From contig CAWKOA010000026.1 of NCBI GenBank assembly GCA_963851025.1, forward strand, positions 69,344 through 133,343: 64,000 nt of DNA, read 5' to 3'. A model generated the notes under the pieces. It saw nothing but the letters and a program-made list of their open reading frames with translations, did no database searches and was not told the DNA's origin. The stretch is from RYN-230 sp963851025. Its GTDB lineage: Bacteria; Actinomycetota; Actinomycetes; Streptosporangiales; Streptosporangiaceae. Both the position numbers and the translations under genes were made by a program. This document shows positions 12,170 to 22,692 of this stretch, piece after piece. Numbering within the stretch: the first letter of the stretch is position 1; each line of letters opens with the position of its first letter.

Positions 12170-12621
12170 CTAGCCAGCCGGGCGGAGCGGCAGGGCCGAC
12201 TGGCCCGGCAGCCCCAGGGCTTCCTCAGCCAGGCTCAGGAACGTCTCAGCGTCCCTGAGCAGATCATCAGCCTCCCGGGCGGACACCGCCCGGACCAGGC
12301 CCGCTTCGGCGGCGGCCCGCTTGCCTGCCCCGGCGGCGAAGAACGCAGCCCATTCCGACAGGGCGGCTCAACGCGCGGCAAGAGCTCCCAGACACTGCGC
12401 GGCGCCTTCCGCCGCGGGCCCTGCCCCGGTCCCATCTTCACCGCCACGATCGCGGCGGCGGCGCGCAGCGCGGCGAGATGCGCTCCCACGTAACGGGTGC
12501 CCGGGCTGGCTTCGCCGCCGGCGTCGGCCAGCCCGCGGCGGGCCGATTCAATGAGGCTGAGCGCCGCAGGCGCTATACGGCAGCGTGGCTGGCCTGGCCG
12601 TACCGACATGACCGTACTCAT
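12170..12621 (-). CDS. SAV_6107-type HEPN domain protein (one frameshift)
   Basis: Two frames join near 12383 into a 150-residue protein. The first half has SLIESARRGLADAG, AHLAALRAAAAIVA and RSVWELLPRVEP; the second frame continues with SEWAAFFAAG, SAREADDLLRDAETF and ends at TAG 12170. I recognise this as the actinobacterial SAV_6107 HEPN-like family. The break fits one missing base. The ATG at 12621 has GGAAGGAAGG upstream. An SOS-like box lies 111 bp upstream. No function is assigned; the rest of 11975-12169 is degenerate CCAGCC-rich sequence. Confidence 0.7.
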
Positions 12622-12732
12622 GGCCTTCCTTCCGTCGCGGAGCCAGGATCAGGCGGGTGATTTCCCACGCCGCCCGACCCCGGCCCGGCCGCCCAGGATG
12701 AGGGGGGACGTCCCGGCGGTCCCGCTAGTTAT

Positions 12733-12748
12733 TCGAACATAGGTTCGC
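12733..12748. promoter_or_regulatory. LexA (SOS) box
   Basis: TCGAACATAGGTTCGC matches the actinobacterial/mycobacterial SOS box TCGAAC-N4-GTTCGA at 11 of 12 fixed positions. It sits in the 283-bp divergent region between the HEPN gene (minus) and an acetyltransferase (plus), so either or both may be DNA-damage inducible. Confidence 0.65.
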
Positions 12749-12891
12749 TTCAATGTCCAGCTCTTGTACCTGAGTTCGAAGGTACCCGGCGGGTCCGACA
12801 AAACGCCGTGACCGCCAGGCCCGGCGCCGTCCCGGCGCGCCGCGGGCGGTCCCCGGCGGGTCCGGGACACGTCCGGGCCCCAGGGCTCGCG

Positions 12892-12897
12892 TACGCT
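12892..12897 (+). promoter_or_regulatory. -10 element, leaderless geometry (GNAT gene)
   Basis: TACGCT followed by 7 nt and the GTG start at 12905, so transcription would begin at or next to the start codon. Confidence 0.5.
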
Positions 12898-12904
12898 TGC
12901 GCGG

Positions 12905-13538
12905 GTGCGCGCTGGCCCGGAGCTGCTGGAATTCGGCAAAGCACGCTTTCTCGCGGAACTGGGCGTCCTGATCAACATCTACTCGGCCGCCATGCAGCCT
13001 CCGCAGCACCAGCTGCCGGGGCGCCGGGCGATCATGGAACGGCACACGGGCTTCCCCTCGTTCCGCTGCGTGGCCATGACCCTGCCGGGCGATCCCGGGA
13101 ACGCGCCGCCCGAGCTGCGGACGCAGACCGGGCGGGACCGGCTCACGGTCATCGGCTTCGCGTACGGCTTCCACGGCGCGAGCGGTCAGTGGTGGCACGA
13201 CCTGGTGCGCAGCGCCCTGGCCGCGGCAGGCGGGCGGGACCTGGCCCAGGCCTGGCTGGACGACTCGTTCGAGGTGGCGGAGGTGCACGTGCATCCCGGC
13301 TACCAGGGCCGCGGGGTCGGGCGGGCGATGGTGCCCGGCGCTGATTCATCCCCGGCTGGAGCGGACCGCCCTGCTGTCCACGCAGGACACCGACAGCCGG
13401 GCCCGCCGCCTGTACCGGGGCCTGGGCTTCACCGACCTGCTGACCGGATACCGCTTCCCGGGAACCGATCCGCCGTACGCCCTGATGGGTGCGGCGCTGC
13501 CGCTGCGCCCGCCGGGCCGGCCGGGACCGGGTAACTGA
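12905..13538 (+). CDS. GNAT family N-acetyltransferase (one frameshift)
   Basis: The first frame has about 140 residues ending in the acetyl-CoA motif VHPGYQGRGVGRAMV. The rest continues in the next frame after about 13335: LIHPRLERTALLSTQDTDSR, LYRGLGFTDLL, then YALMGAALPL, ending at TGA 13538. One extra base in the run tgcccggcgctg explains the break; the joined protein has about 210 residues. The substrate is unknown. The GTG start at 12905 has no ribosome binding site but a -10 in leaderless position. It shares its upstream region with the SOS box. Confidence 0.8.
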
Positions 13539-13569
13539 GGGCCGGCCAGCAGCCCGCGGGACGGGCCGG

Positions 13570-14523
13570 TCAGCTCCCCGCGGCCAGCCGGGCCTGCGCG
13601 GAAGGCGCGCTGCCCCCGGCCACCCGGCCGGCCAGCCCGAGGTGCTCGTAGATCTCCCGGGTCGCACGGGACCCGTTCAGCGTGTAGAAGTGCAGCCCCG
13701 GGGCACCCTCGGCGAGCAGGCGCTCGCACATGCCCGCCGCGTACTGCACGCCGATCTCCCGCACCGCCGCGCTGTCACCGGCGGCCGCCCGCACCTCGTC
13801 GCCCAGCGCGCCGGGGAACCGGGCCCCGGACAGCACGACGATCCGCTCCAGGGTGCGCAGGCTGGTGATCGGCATGATCCCGGCAATGATCGGCACCTCG
13901 CATCCGGCCGCCGCCACCCGGTCCCGGAGCCGCAGGTAGTCCTCCACGTAGAAGAACATCTGCGTGATCGCGAAATCGGCGCCCGCCCGGCACTTGCGCA
14001 CGAAGTAATCGGTGTCGGAGTCGAGATCGGGAGAACGCGGATGCCCTTCCGGGAACGCGCCGACCCCCACGCAGAAATCACCGGAGGCCTTCACCAGCCG
14101 GACCAGGTCCGCCGCGTACTCCAGGCCCTCCGGATGCGCGACCCACTCAGCATTCGGGTCTCCCGGCGGGTCACCGCGCAGCGCGAGGACATTGCGCACG
14201 CCCACCGCCGCGTACGAGCCGATCACGCGCCGCAGTTCGGCCACTGAGTGGTCAACCGCGGTGAAGTGGCCCACCGGGGTGAGCGTCGTCTCCGCAGCGA
14301 TCCGGCCGGTGATCCGGACGGTCCGGTCCCGGGTCGAGCCGCCCGCCCCGTAGGTGACCGAGACGAACGTGGGACGGAGCGGCTCCAGTTCCCGGATGGC
14401 CCGCCACAGCCGCCGTTCCGCGTCCTCGGTCTTGGGCGGCATGAACTCGAACGAGAAGGACTCACGACCCGCGGCCAGCAGATCGCGGATGGCTGGCGCG
14501 CGGTGCAGGACCCCGGATGGCAT
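13570..14523 (-). CDS. metF: 5,10-methylenetetrahydrofolate reductase
   Basis: FAD enzyme reducing methylene-THF to methyl-THF for methionine synthesis. The 317-residue TIM barrel contains SFEFMPPKT (about 24-32), VTYGAGGSTRDRT, ALRGDPPGDPN, and ITQMFFYVEDY. Length is normal. The ATG at 14523 lies 6 nt after TAGCCT, so the mRNA is probably leaderless. The position beside an Rv2175c/PknL-type pair mirrors the Mycobacterium Rv2172c-Rv2176 neighbourhood (from memory). Confidence 0.95.
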   Translation of the reverse strand: MPSGVLHRAPAIRDLLAAGRESFSFEFMPPKTEDAERRLWRAIRELEPLRPTFVSVTYGAGGSTRDRTVRITGRIAAETTLTPVGHFTAVDHSVAELRRVIGSYAAVGVRNVLALRGDPPGDPNAEWVAHPEGLEYAADLVRLVKASGDFCVGVGAFPEGHPRSPDLDSDTDYFVRKCRAGADFAITQMFFYVEDYLRLRDRVAAAGCEVPIIAGIMPITSLRTLERIVVLSGARFPGALGDEVRAAAGDSAAVREIGVQYAAGMCERLLAEGAPGLHFYTLNGSRATREIYEHLGLAGRVAGGSAPSAQARLAAGS

Positions 14524-14529
14524 GTCACC

Positions 14530-14535
14530 AGGCTA
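14530..14535 (-). promoter_or_regulatory. -10 element, leaderless geometry (metF)
   Basis: TAGCCT on the minus strand, 6 nt before the metF ATG. It overlaps the last codons of the amine oxidase gene. Confidence 0.5.
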
Positions 14536-16203
14536 GTCGGCTGCGGGCCCGGGGCGTCGTGCCGCGCCCGGCGCACGGTCCTGCAGATGGCTGAGGATGG
14601 CCCCGGCCACGTCCTCGCCGGAGCGGACCGCGCCGTCGAAGAAGCCGGGCCACCGGGTGGCGGTCTCGGTGCCGGCCCAGTGCAGGCGCCCGACCGGCTG
14701 GCGCAGTGCGGGGCCGTAGCCGGTCCAGACCCCGGGGGGCAGATACGCGGTGAACGCGCCGCCGGTCCACGGCTGGGCCGGCCAGTTGACGTCGATGAAC
14801 TGGGCCGGACGGGCCGCCCGCCGGCCGAAGTAGCCCGCGAAGTCCTCCAGTACCGCGCGGCGCCGCCGTGCGGCGGTGGCCATGCCCAGCTCGACCGCGC
14901 GGGTCCCGGCGATGAAGCTGGCCAGGATCCCGGGCCGCCCGCCCGGCGGGGAGCTGTCCGCCACGAACTGGACGGTGGGCAGGTCGCCGGTGGCCGTCCC
15001 GCTCAGGCCTTCGTCACGCCAGAACGCGCGGGGGTAGACCGCGAGCACCTTGAGCAGCGAGCCCATCGGGGTGCGCTGGACCAGCTGGAGACGCTGGGCC
15101 GGGAGGCCGGGATCGAAGGAGATCTGCGCGGCACAGGACGGCGGCATGGCCACGATCCCGAACCGGGCCCCGTAACTACCCCCGTCCGTGATCATCCGCA
15201 CCCCGGACGGGCCGTGCTCGATGGCCCGTACCGGCGAGCGCAGCACGATCCGGTGGCCGAGCGCGCTGGCGATGATGGGCGGGATCTGCCCGGCCGCCCC
15301 GTAGAAGAGGTCCGTCTCCGGGTCCTGGGCCTGCGGCGCCGCCGCGTTGGCGAACAGCACGTGCAGGAAGGAGACGTCGGCCGGCTCGAAGGCACCGGTC
15401 CCGCCGATGAGCGCCTGCTGGGTGATTACGAAGCGCCCGAAGCTCGTGCTCGTGTTCTTGCCGAGCCAGCTGGCCAGCGTCTCACTGTCCTGGTGGCGGG
15501 CGTGCGGCGCCCGCCACGGGGCGCGGGTGGGGACCTGGGCCGAGAGCCGGTCGATCGTGGCCAGGGCCTGTTTCGCGTCGCGCAGCTCGCGGGAGGACAC
15601 GGCGGGCGGCTCGCCGCGGAACGGCGGGAAACTGCCCGCGAACGTGCTGCGCTGTCCCTGGTAGTAGAAGACCGAGCGGCCGTCGTGATACGAGGGGAAC
15701 CGCCGTATGCCCAGTTCATCGGCCAGGGCGAGGATGGCGGTCTGGGTCGGGCCGACCCACTGGCCGCCAAGATCCGCGTATCCCCCTTCGATCACTGGCT
15801 GGCGCACCATCCGGCCGCCGACCCGGTGCCGGGCTTCGAGCACCACCACCGAGTGTCCCGCGCGGACCAGGGCGCGGGCGGCCACCAGGCCCGCCAGGCC
15901 GCCCCCGGCGATGGCGACGTCCACCCGTCCCAGGACCCGGGCCGGGCTGGGCCCGGGCTGGCGGGAGGCGTCCGGGTGGCCGCCCAGCCGCATCCGCCCG
16001 GCCCCGAGCGCGCCAGCCGCCGCGGTCGCCCCGACCAGGAACTGCCGGCGGGGCGCCTCCGCCCGCCCGGCCGGCGCCCGGCCCGGCGGCACCTCAGCCG
16101 CAGGCACCCCAGCCACAGGCCCCTCGGCCTCAACGTCAACCTCAGGCTTAGGGTCTGGCCAGGCCTGAGGCATCCAGGGACCAGGTGGGGGGCTCTCTGT
16201 CAT
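14533..16203 (-). CDS. Flavin amine oxidase (monoamine oxidase-like)
   Basis: FAD-dependent oxidoreductase of the amine oxidase family; the substrate is unknown. About 55 Pro-rich residues precede a twin-arginine-like stretch RRQFLVGATAAAGALGAG, then the FAD fold AIAGGGLAGLVAARALVRAG with LEARHRVGGRM and GGQWVGPTQ. The C-terminal flavin motif is LHWAGTETAT...FDGAVRSGEDVA. The start at 16203 gives 556 residues; a further in-frame ATG exists at 16239. The twin arginine lies far from the N-terminus, so Tat export is only a possibility. It ends 9 nt before metF. Confidence 0.85.
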   Translation of the reverse strand: MTESPPPGPWMPQAWPDPKPEVDVEAEGPVAGVPAAEVPPGRAPAGRAEAPRRQFLVGATAAAGALGAGRMRLGGHPDASRQPGPSPARVLGRVDVAIAGGGLAGLVAARALVRAGHSVVVLEARHRVGGRMVRQPVIEGGYADLGGQWVGPTQTAILALADELGIRRFPSYHDGRSVFYYQGQRSTFAGSFPPFRGEPPAVSSRELRDAKQALATIDRLSAQVPTRAPWRAPHARHQDSETLASWLGKNTSTSFGRFVITQQALIGGTGAFEPADVSFLHVLFANAAAPQAQDPETDLFYGAAGQIPPIIASALGHRIVLRSPVRAIEHGPSGVRMITDGGSYGARFGIVAMPPSCAAQISFDPGLPAQRLQLVQRTPMGSLLKVLAVYPRAFWRDEGLSGTATGDLPTVQFVADSSPPGGRPGILASFIAGTRAVELGMATAARRRRAVLEDFAGYFGRRAARPAQFIDVNWPAQPWTGGAFTAYLPPGVWTGYGPALRQPVGRLHWAGTETATRWPGFFDGAVRSGEDVAGAILSHLQDRAPGAARRPGPAAD

Positions 16204-16317
16204 AGCCCTCAACCTGCCGTAATAGCGATCTGCTTTCAATCAGACACGCAGAGTCGCCAACCCGCGAGGAGAACGCGGCGGCCGGGCCAGGATCAGGGAG
16301 AACGGCGAGCCTGCACC

Positions 16318-16680
16318 TCAGATGGCGAGGGCCTGGGCCCGCCGGTTCACCTCGGTGCGGCGATTCTCGATCATCGCCTGGATCGGCGTCCCGGGCAGCG
16401 TGTCGTCGGCCGTGAACAGCCAGCGCAGCGCCTCGGGGTCGTCGAACCCGCAGTCGTACAGCACGGTGAGGGTGCCATGCAGCCCCTTGATGATGGTGCC
16501 GCCATCGAAGAAGGCGGCGGGGACTGCGGTCGTGCCGTCCGGCCGCTGGACAGCCAGCAGCTTGCGGTCACGGAACAGCTGCTTGAGCCGGCCAGGCGGG
16601 AGGCCGAGCCGGTCAGCTGCTTCAGGGATGCTGAGCCAGTCGCCGACGAGTGCGTCGGCCGGGGGGTCAATCTGTGCCAC
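16318..16680 (-). CDS. Rv2175c-family DNA-binding protein
   Basis: 120-residue protein with a winged-helix N-terminal half (DWLSIPEAADRLGLPPGRLK) and a conserved C-terminal half (IKGLHGTLTVLYDCGFDDPE, EALRWLFTADDTLPGTPIQA). In Mycobacterium the homologue Rv2175c is a DNA-binding substrate of the kinase PknL encoded next door. Here a PASTA kinase gene lies 1.6 kb away on the other strand, so the same kinase-substrate relation is plausible. Start GTG at 16680; no clear ribosome binding site. Confidence 0.88.
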   Translation of the reverse strand: MAQIDPPADALVGDWLSIPEAADRLGLPPGRLKQLFRDRKLLAVQRPDGTTAVPAAFFDGGTIIKGLHGTLTVLYDCGFDDPEALRWLFTADDTLPGTPIQAMIENRRTEVNRRAQALAI

Positions 16681-16799
16681 GTTTCCGAATTTCCCACGCG
16701 GCGGCCCGGGTCAAACCCGGACACGCCAGTCTCGTGTGTTCTCTTCACCAACCAGTACGGCCCGCACCTGCCCTGATGGCCCGGTTCAGGGCCCTGCGC

Positions 16800-18000
16800 T
16801 CAGGTCACGGCCGCGTCCCGCACCGGCACGTCAGGGTCGGCCAGCCGGGCGGTGTCCACGGCCTGGCCCGCTTCCATCAGCCGGCGGCCCTGCAGCATGT
16901 CCCGGGGCCGTCCCACGGTGAGGACGGCGACCAGCCGGTCCGGGCCCGCCGCCCCGGACACCCAGCACGCCGCCCAGCGCTCAGCGGCCGGGTCACCGCG
17001 CCAGATGAGGCGGTCCTCAGCGTTCATGGTGGCCAACGTACTGGACCATCCGGCCGAACTGCTCGGACCAGAAGTAGGGCACCGGGTCATAGTCCTGCCC
17101 GGCGCCGAGCGCGTTGGCCGCCGCCACCCTGGGCGAATGCAGGGCGGTATCCCAGTGCTCCACCCGCAGCCGCCGGCCGTAGCGGCCGGACCAGAACGCG
17201 GCGCAGTCCCCGGCCGCGTAGACGCCCGGCACGGAGGCGTGCAGCTGGCTGTCCACGACGATGCCGTTGCCCAGGTCCACCCCGGACCCGTCCAGCCATC
17301 CGGTGTTCGGGCGGACCCCCACCGCGGTCACGACCAGGTCGGCCTCCAGCCAGCCGCCGCCGGGCAGGGCCAGGCCGCCTTCCTGGACCGACTCCACCGG
17401 CTGGCCGAGCCGCAGGTCCACCCCGGCCTCGGCGTACCAGGGCACCATCGCCGACCCGGCCGCCTCGCCCAGGGCGGCGGCCGCCGGGACCGCGGCCGCT
17501 TCCAGGACGGTGACGGCGCACCCGTAGGCGGCCGCGGCGGTGGCGAGCTCGGCGCCGATCCAGCCTGCCCCGACGATGGCCAGCCGGGTCCCCTTCCGCA
17601 GCCCGGCCCGGATCTCCAGGGCATCGTCCACGGTGCGCAGCACATGCTGCCGGGCGGGCCCGGGCAGCAGCACCGGCGCGGCCCCGGTGGCCACGATCAG
17701 GCGGTCGAACCGGTACTCGCCGCGCCCGCTCCGCACCACGCGCCCGTCCAGGCCGGTGGCGGCCTCGCCGAGCCGCAGGTCCAGGCCGAGCGCGGCCGCG
17801 TCGGTGTCCAGCGACGTCGAGTCGAGCTCGCCCATCATCAGCTTCTTGGACAGGGGCGGGCGGTCGTAGGGCGGATGAGGCTCGGCGCCGAGCATGGTGA
17901 TCTGCCCGGCGTAACCCTTGGCCCGGAGCTCGGCTGCGGCGCGCGATCCGGCCAGCCCGCCACCCACGATGACTATCCGCTCGATCTGCACGAGCACCAA
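16800..18000 (-). CDS. NAD(P)/FAD ferredoxin reductase-type oxidoreductase (one frameshift)
   Basis: Pyridine-nucleotide disulfide/ferredoxin reductase fold: IVIVGGGLAGSRAAAELRAK at the N-terminus, PHPPYDRPPLSKKLM, a second Rossmann motif AIVGAGWIGAELATAAAAYG, and YAAGDCAAFW with LRVEHWDTAL. The frame closes at 17017 after YVGHHER, and the usual end (DRLIWRGDPAAERWAACWVS) follows in the next frame to 16800; one extra base near 17028-17032 restores it (about 399 residues). The start is uncertain: TTG 18000, GTG 17997 or GTG 17991. It probably feeds electrons to a ferredoxin for a monooxygenase or P450. It is divergent from the kinase gene. Confidence 0.85.
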
Positions 18001-18285
18001 GGCTAGAGGGAGCGGTCGTCATCCGGGTCGCGGCCGGGCACCCGCGAAGCGGCCGGCCAGCACCGCGAAGCGGCCGGCCAGCCTCCGCCGGCCCGATTTC
18101 CGGACGGGCGCGGCGCGCTTTCCGCCCGGGCCATATCCTGGACGGCCTTCCGGCCGGCAAGTGGTGATCACAGCATCGGCCGGGAAAACAGCAGGTGACC
18201 AGGCCGATCCAGTGGGCTGTCGTCACTCCCGGTCACCACCCGACACCGTACAGGTGTTCCCAGCGCCCGGAGCGATAGTCGGCCA

Positions 18286-18291
18286 TACAAT
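18286..18291 (+). promoter_or_regulatory. -10 element, leaderless geometry (kinase gene)
   Basis: TACAAT, a near-consensus -10, with 7 nt to the ATG at 18299. No good -35 is visible. Confidence 0.6.
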
Positions 18292-18298
18292 CGAGCCG

Positions 18299-20645
18299 AT
18301 GGACACGACGCTCGCGCGCCCACCCGTCGGCCGGCTCCTGGATGGCCGGTACCGGGTTGAGTCCCTTATTGCCACCGGCGGGATGGCAACCGTGTATCTG
18401 GGTACCGATACCCGGCTGGACCGCACCGTGGCGCTGAAGATCATGCATGCCGAGCTGGCCAACGACGAGGATTTCGTCCGGCGGTTCGTCGGCGAGGCCC
18501 GCTCCGTGGCCCGGCTTTCGCATCCCAACGTGGTCGGCGTGTACGACCAGGGTGCCGACGGGCGCACGCTGTACCTGGCCATGGAGTACGTGCCGGGCCG
18601 GACGCTGCGCGACCTGCTGAACGAGCGCGGCAGCCTGGCCCCCCGCGAGGCCCTGGACATCATGGAGGGCGTGCTGGGCGGCCTCGGTGCCGCGCACGCC
18701 GCCGGGCTCGCGCACCGCGACGTCAAGCCAGAGAACGTCCTGCTCACCTCCAGCCACGCGGTCAAGGTCGCGGACTTCGGCCTGGCCCGGATGCTCGCGG
18801 GAACCAGCAACACCAAGACCGGCATGCTGATCGGCACCGCCGCCTACCTGGCGCCCGAACAGGTCTCCCAGGGTGTCGCGGACGCACGGACGGACGTCTA
18901 CGCCGCCGGGATCATGCTGTTCGAGATGCTCACCGGCCAGCAGCCGCACACCGCGGACACCCCGCTGGCGGTGGCCTACAAGCACGTCAACGAGGCCGTG
19001 CCGGTGCCGTCGCAGCTCGCGGACGGCATCCCGCCCGCCCTGGACGACCTGGTCCTGCGGGCCACCAGCCGGAACCCTGACCTCCGCCCCGCGGACGGCG
19101 GGCAGTTCCTGCGCGACCTGAACGAGGTGCGGCTCAGCCTGCCGCCCGCTCCCCCGGCCCATCCCGCGGCGCCGGCCGCCGGCTACCCCGGGCCGGGCTA
19201 CGAGCAGCCGGGCTACCAGCAGCCGGGCTACCAGGACCGTGGCTATCCGGCCCCCGGCGGCTACGAGGCGCCGGGTACCAGAACCAGACTCCCGGCGTAC
19301 GACAGCCCGGGGTACGAAGGCAGCGGATACCAGGCCGCCGCCTACCAGGACACCCGCTACCAGGACGCCGGCTACCCGCAGGATGGGTGGCCGGCCCAGC
19401 CGCCGCCGTCGCAGTACGCGGCGACCTGATCCCCGGCCTGCCCGGCTCCGGCGACCCGGCGGCCGCGCGGCGGCCCGCGGGCCGCCGCGCCGACCAGCGT
19501 GGGCGCGGCCTTCCCCACCGTCGGGCTCGTCGGCCGCCCGGGACTCGCCCACCTCCGCGTTTTCCGCGCGCGGGATTCAGCCGCCCCGCCGGGCGAGGAC
19601 CCGGGCGCGGCCACCCAGCGGGTCCACGACGACGCCTTCCAGCCGGGCCGCGCCAACCACACCCTGATCGTGGCCCCCGGCGCGGCCCGGGACTACGGCC
19701 GGGGCCGGGGACGGCTACCACGGCCCCCGCGAGCCCGGCCTGCAGCGCTGGCTGTTCAGCCGCAGGCTCTACTACGTGCTCGGCGGCCTGGCCGCGGTGC
19801 TCCTGATCGGCCTGCTCGTCTGGTGGCAGTCGGCGGGCAAGTACACCACGGTGCCCTCGGTGGGCGGCCTGACCGCGAGCACCGCCCGGCTGGAGGTCCG
19901 CAACGAGGGCCTGACCGCGAAGATGGGCACGCCCCAGTTCAGCGCCCGGGTGGCCAAGGGCAGCGTCATCGGCACCAACCCGGCCATCGGCTCCCGGGTG
20001 AGCAAGGGCGGCACGGTGCTGCTCATCGTCTCCAAGGGCCCGCACATGATCGCGGTGCCCCAGGTGACCGGGAGCCCGCTGGCCACCGCGCAGGCCGCGC
20101 TGCGGCATGCGGGCCTGATCCCGGGCAAGGTGGTCCAGCCAGACGTCGACCACGATCGCGAGCGGGATCGTGATCAGCACCACCCCGGCCGCGAACGTGG
20201 CCTGGCCGCAGAACCGCCCGGTGGACCTCGTGGTCAGCACCGGGCAGCCGGTGCCGAACTTCGTCGGGCAGCAGAAGGCCGTGGCCGAGCAGTGGGCTCA
20301 GGCCAACAGCGTCTCGCTGAACGAGGTCGCGGACCCGAAGAGCGACCAGCCCGCGGGCACCATCACCCAGCAGTCCGTGCCCCCGAACAGCTCCTTCACC
20401 CCGCACCAGGTCATCACCATTGACTATCTCCAATGGCCCGCAGATGGTCAACGTGCCCAGCGTGGACGGCCAGCAGGTCTCGCAGGCCGAGCAGGCGCTG
20501 GCCCAGGCGGGCTTCCAGGTCAAGGTGGTCCAGGTCGGGCCGCTGAACAACGTGTTCAACTTCAGCCCCTCAGGGGCAGGCCCCGCAGGGCAGCACGATC
20601 ACCCTCTACGTGGGGCTGCCGCTAAGCCGCCGGGCCCGGCCGTAA
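18299..20645 (+). CDS. PASTA-type Ser/Thr protein kinase, PknL-like (multiply frameshifted)
   Basis: Membrane kinase sensing wall fragments. The intact first frame (376 residues, stop at 19429) has the Hanks domain: GGMATVYLG, HRDVKPENVLL, DFGLA, LAPEQ, then a Tyr/Pro/Gly-rich linker. Out of frame follow a TM helix (YYVLGGLAAVLLIGLLVWW, about 19770-19830) and four PASTA-like repeats starting near VPSVGG, VPQVTG, VPNFVG and VPSVDG, ending LPLSRRARP at TAA 20645. Breaks near 19715, 20140, 20425 and 20575 each fit one extra base; the 19427 stop needs one more change. Probably one gene in the cell. Likely substrate: the Rv2175c-like protein. Confidence 0.82.
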
Positions 20646-20857
20646 GCCGCCGTTCCGGCGGTCAGCCGCCGGGCCCCGCCGCAAGCCGCACCCGGGCCCC
20701 GGTTCGGCACCGCCGTCCACCGCCATCGCGGCGTTTTGCTTAGTCATTGCGCCGCATTGACTTTTCTATTGCTTTTTGCTGCCGGAAACCTGGCCTTAGT
20801 GGGTATGTCTCCGATTAGCACTGGTTCGGTCCGGGCAAATGTCGCCGATGCAATAAA

Positions 20858-22614
20858 ATGTCCGCGCCCCCCGTGATTGCGCCCGCTTCTGGTCGAGGAG
20901 GGCCCGAACCGAAGAAGGCCCTGCTGAAAATCCGCCGAGCGACCGTGTTCCGCCGTCCGGGGTTCCGCCGTCCGGGGCGCCAGGCTGTGCTCCGCGTAGT
21001 CGCGCACCTGGCCGCGTGGCTGCCGTTCATCCTCGGCCCGGCCCGGCTCATCCGGCACGGCTGGCGCCCGGTCGGCGACGAGGCGGCCATCGCCCTGCGG
21101 TCCTGGAACGCGCTGACCTCGCACGGCCCGATGGTCGGCCAGGCCACCCGGCTGGCTCACGGGGTTTTCGACCCGGGCCCGCTGGAGTACTGGCTGCTGG
21201 CCATCCCGGTTCATCTCGACACCGTGCACGGGGTGCTCTGGGGAGCGGTCATCTGCTGCCTGGTGGCCTGCTCGCTCGCGGTCGAGGCCGCCTGGTCGGT
21301 ACTCGGCGCCGGCCGGCGGGCTGTGCGCCAGCGGGCTCATCCTCGGCCTGATGGTGTGGATGCCGGACGTCGCCGTGACGCCGAGCTGGAATCCCTGGTT
21401 CGGCATGACGTTCTTCCTCGCGGCGCTCGCGGCCGCCTGGGCGGTCATGTCCGGCCACCGCGGCTGGTGGCCAGCGCTGGTCATCACGGCGTCTATCGCG
21501 GCCCAGGCCCATCTCATGTTCACCGTCCCGTCCGCGCGTGCTGGCCGTCCTGGCGCTCATCGTCGGGCTGGCGGACACCATCCGCGGCCGGCCGGGCTAC
21601 TGGTGGCTGGTCACCGGCCTGGTCGCGGGGGCAGCGTGCTGGAGCGCCCCGCTCATCCAGCAGTTCACCTCCCCGGACGGGAACCTGGGGTTGCTGCTGA
21701 GCAGCAGCGGCGCCGCGACCGGCACCCGGACCGGCGGCGCGTTCAGCCTCAAGGCGCTGTCCGCCGCGGTCGAGCCGGTCCCGATCTGGTGGAAGTCACG
21801 GCAGCCCGCGGCGATCTACTCGCTGATCAGTCACCGGCCCGCCTGGTTCGCGGTGGCCGTCCTGATCCTGCTGGCCGTGGCCGCGGTCATGGCGGTGCGC
21901 CCGCTGCGGTGCCGGCCGCTGGGGGCGCTGGCCGTGGTGAGCCTGGTGATCAGCCTCGGGTCGCTGGTCACGTACGCCGGTATCCCGGTGCACAACACCA
22001 GCCTGCTCACCCTGGGCTACCTGACCGTGCTGCTGTTCCCGATCGGCGTGCTGAGCTGGCTGGTGGTGGGGAGCTGGGCCGTGCTCACCGTGCGGCTGGC
22101 CGCCGCCGGCTGGCCGCGCGGCCAGCCGGGACCCGGAGGCGCGGTACCCGCAGGCCCGGGCGGCCCGCAGACGAGAGCGCGCGGCCCGCCGGGCGGGGGC
22201 TGCGCGGCACCGGGCCCGTGGCCGGCCTGACAGCCGCAGCGCTGGTCGCGCTGGGCACGATCCTGGCGGTGTCGCTGCAGGGACCCGACGTCCGCAAGGT
22301 CACCGACGACCCGGCCATGGCCACGAGCTGGGCCGCGTCCCGGCAGATCGTCCGGGCCCTGCCCGGCCAGCCGATAGCCCTGTCCATCCACGACTTCGAC
22401 GCGTCGGCCCTGGGACGGATGACCCTGGGCGTGACCTGGGCACTGACCCCGGACGGTTTCCGTGCGGAGAGCATGCACAGCCCGGCTGGCCCGCGAGCTC
22501 GGGGACCGCTACATATTCCATGGCGAGGCGATCCCGCTGGTCAAGATCCGGGTGCGGCACCATGGCACCTCCGTCGCCGTGACCAGGCCCACCCAGCTCG
22601 CCAGCCACCACTAG
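20858..22614 (+). CDS. Polytopic membrane glycosyltransferase-like protein (frameshifted)
   Basis: Hydrophobic protein resembling GT-C/GT39 mannosyltransferase-like families: GDEAAIALRSWNALT with HGVFDPGPLEYWLLAIPVH at the N-terminus, then many TM helices (ITASIAAQAHLMFTVPSAR, VLIPLLAVAA-type stretches) and a soluble end with VTRPTQLASHH. Frames change near 21330, 21540, between 22100 and 22200, and near 22485; three fit one extra base, one fits a missing base. The upstream 20646-20857 is AT-richer with a TTGACT at 20757, a possible promoter. The sugar donor and acceptor are unknown. It pairs with the next gene, a related protein. Confidence 0.7.
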
Positions 22615-22692
22615 GACCAGCCAGCCCAGCTCCCCCGCTCCGGACCAGCCACAGCCCAGCTCCCCCCAACCAGGACCCAGCTACCACAGGCG

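Noticed and set aside
12011..12493. 160-codon plus-strand frame downstream of bldD
   Set aside because: Low-complexity CCAGCC repeats and overlap with the HEPN gene, which has conserved motifs across its frame break.
16148..16239. Extended N-terminus of the amine oxidase from ATG 16239
   Set aside because: The extra 12 residues have no family support; ATG 16203 is as likely, so the shorter form is used.
14248..16776. 842-codon open frame on the plus strand opposite the amine oxidase and metF genes
   Set aside because: Arg/Pro/Gly-rich shadow frame without any recognisable domain; the minus-strand genes carry clear family motifs.
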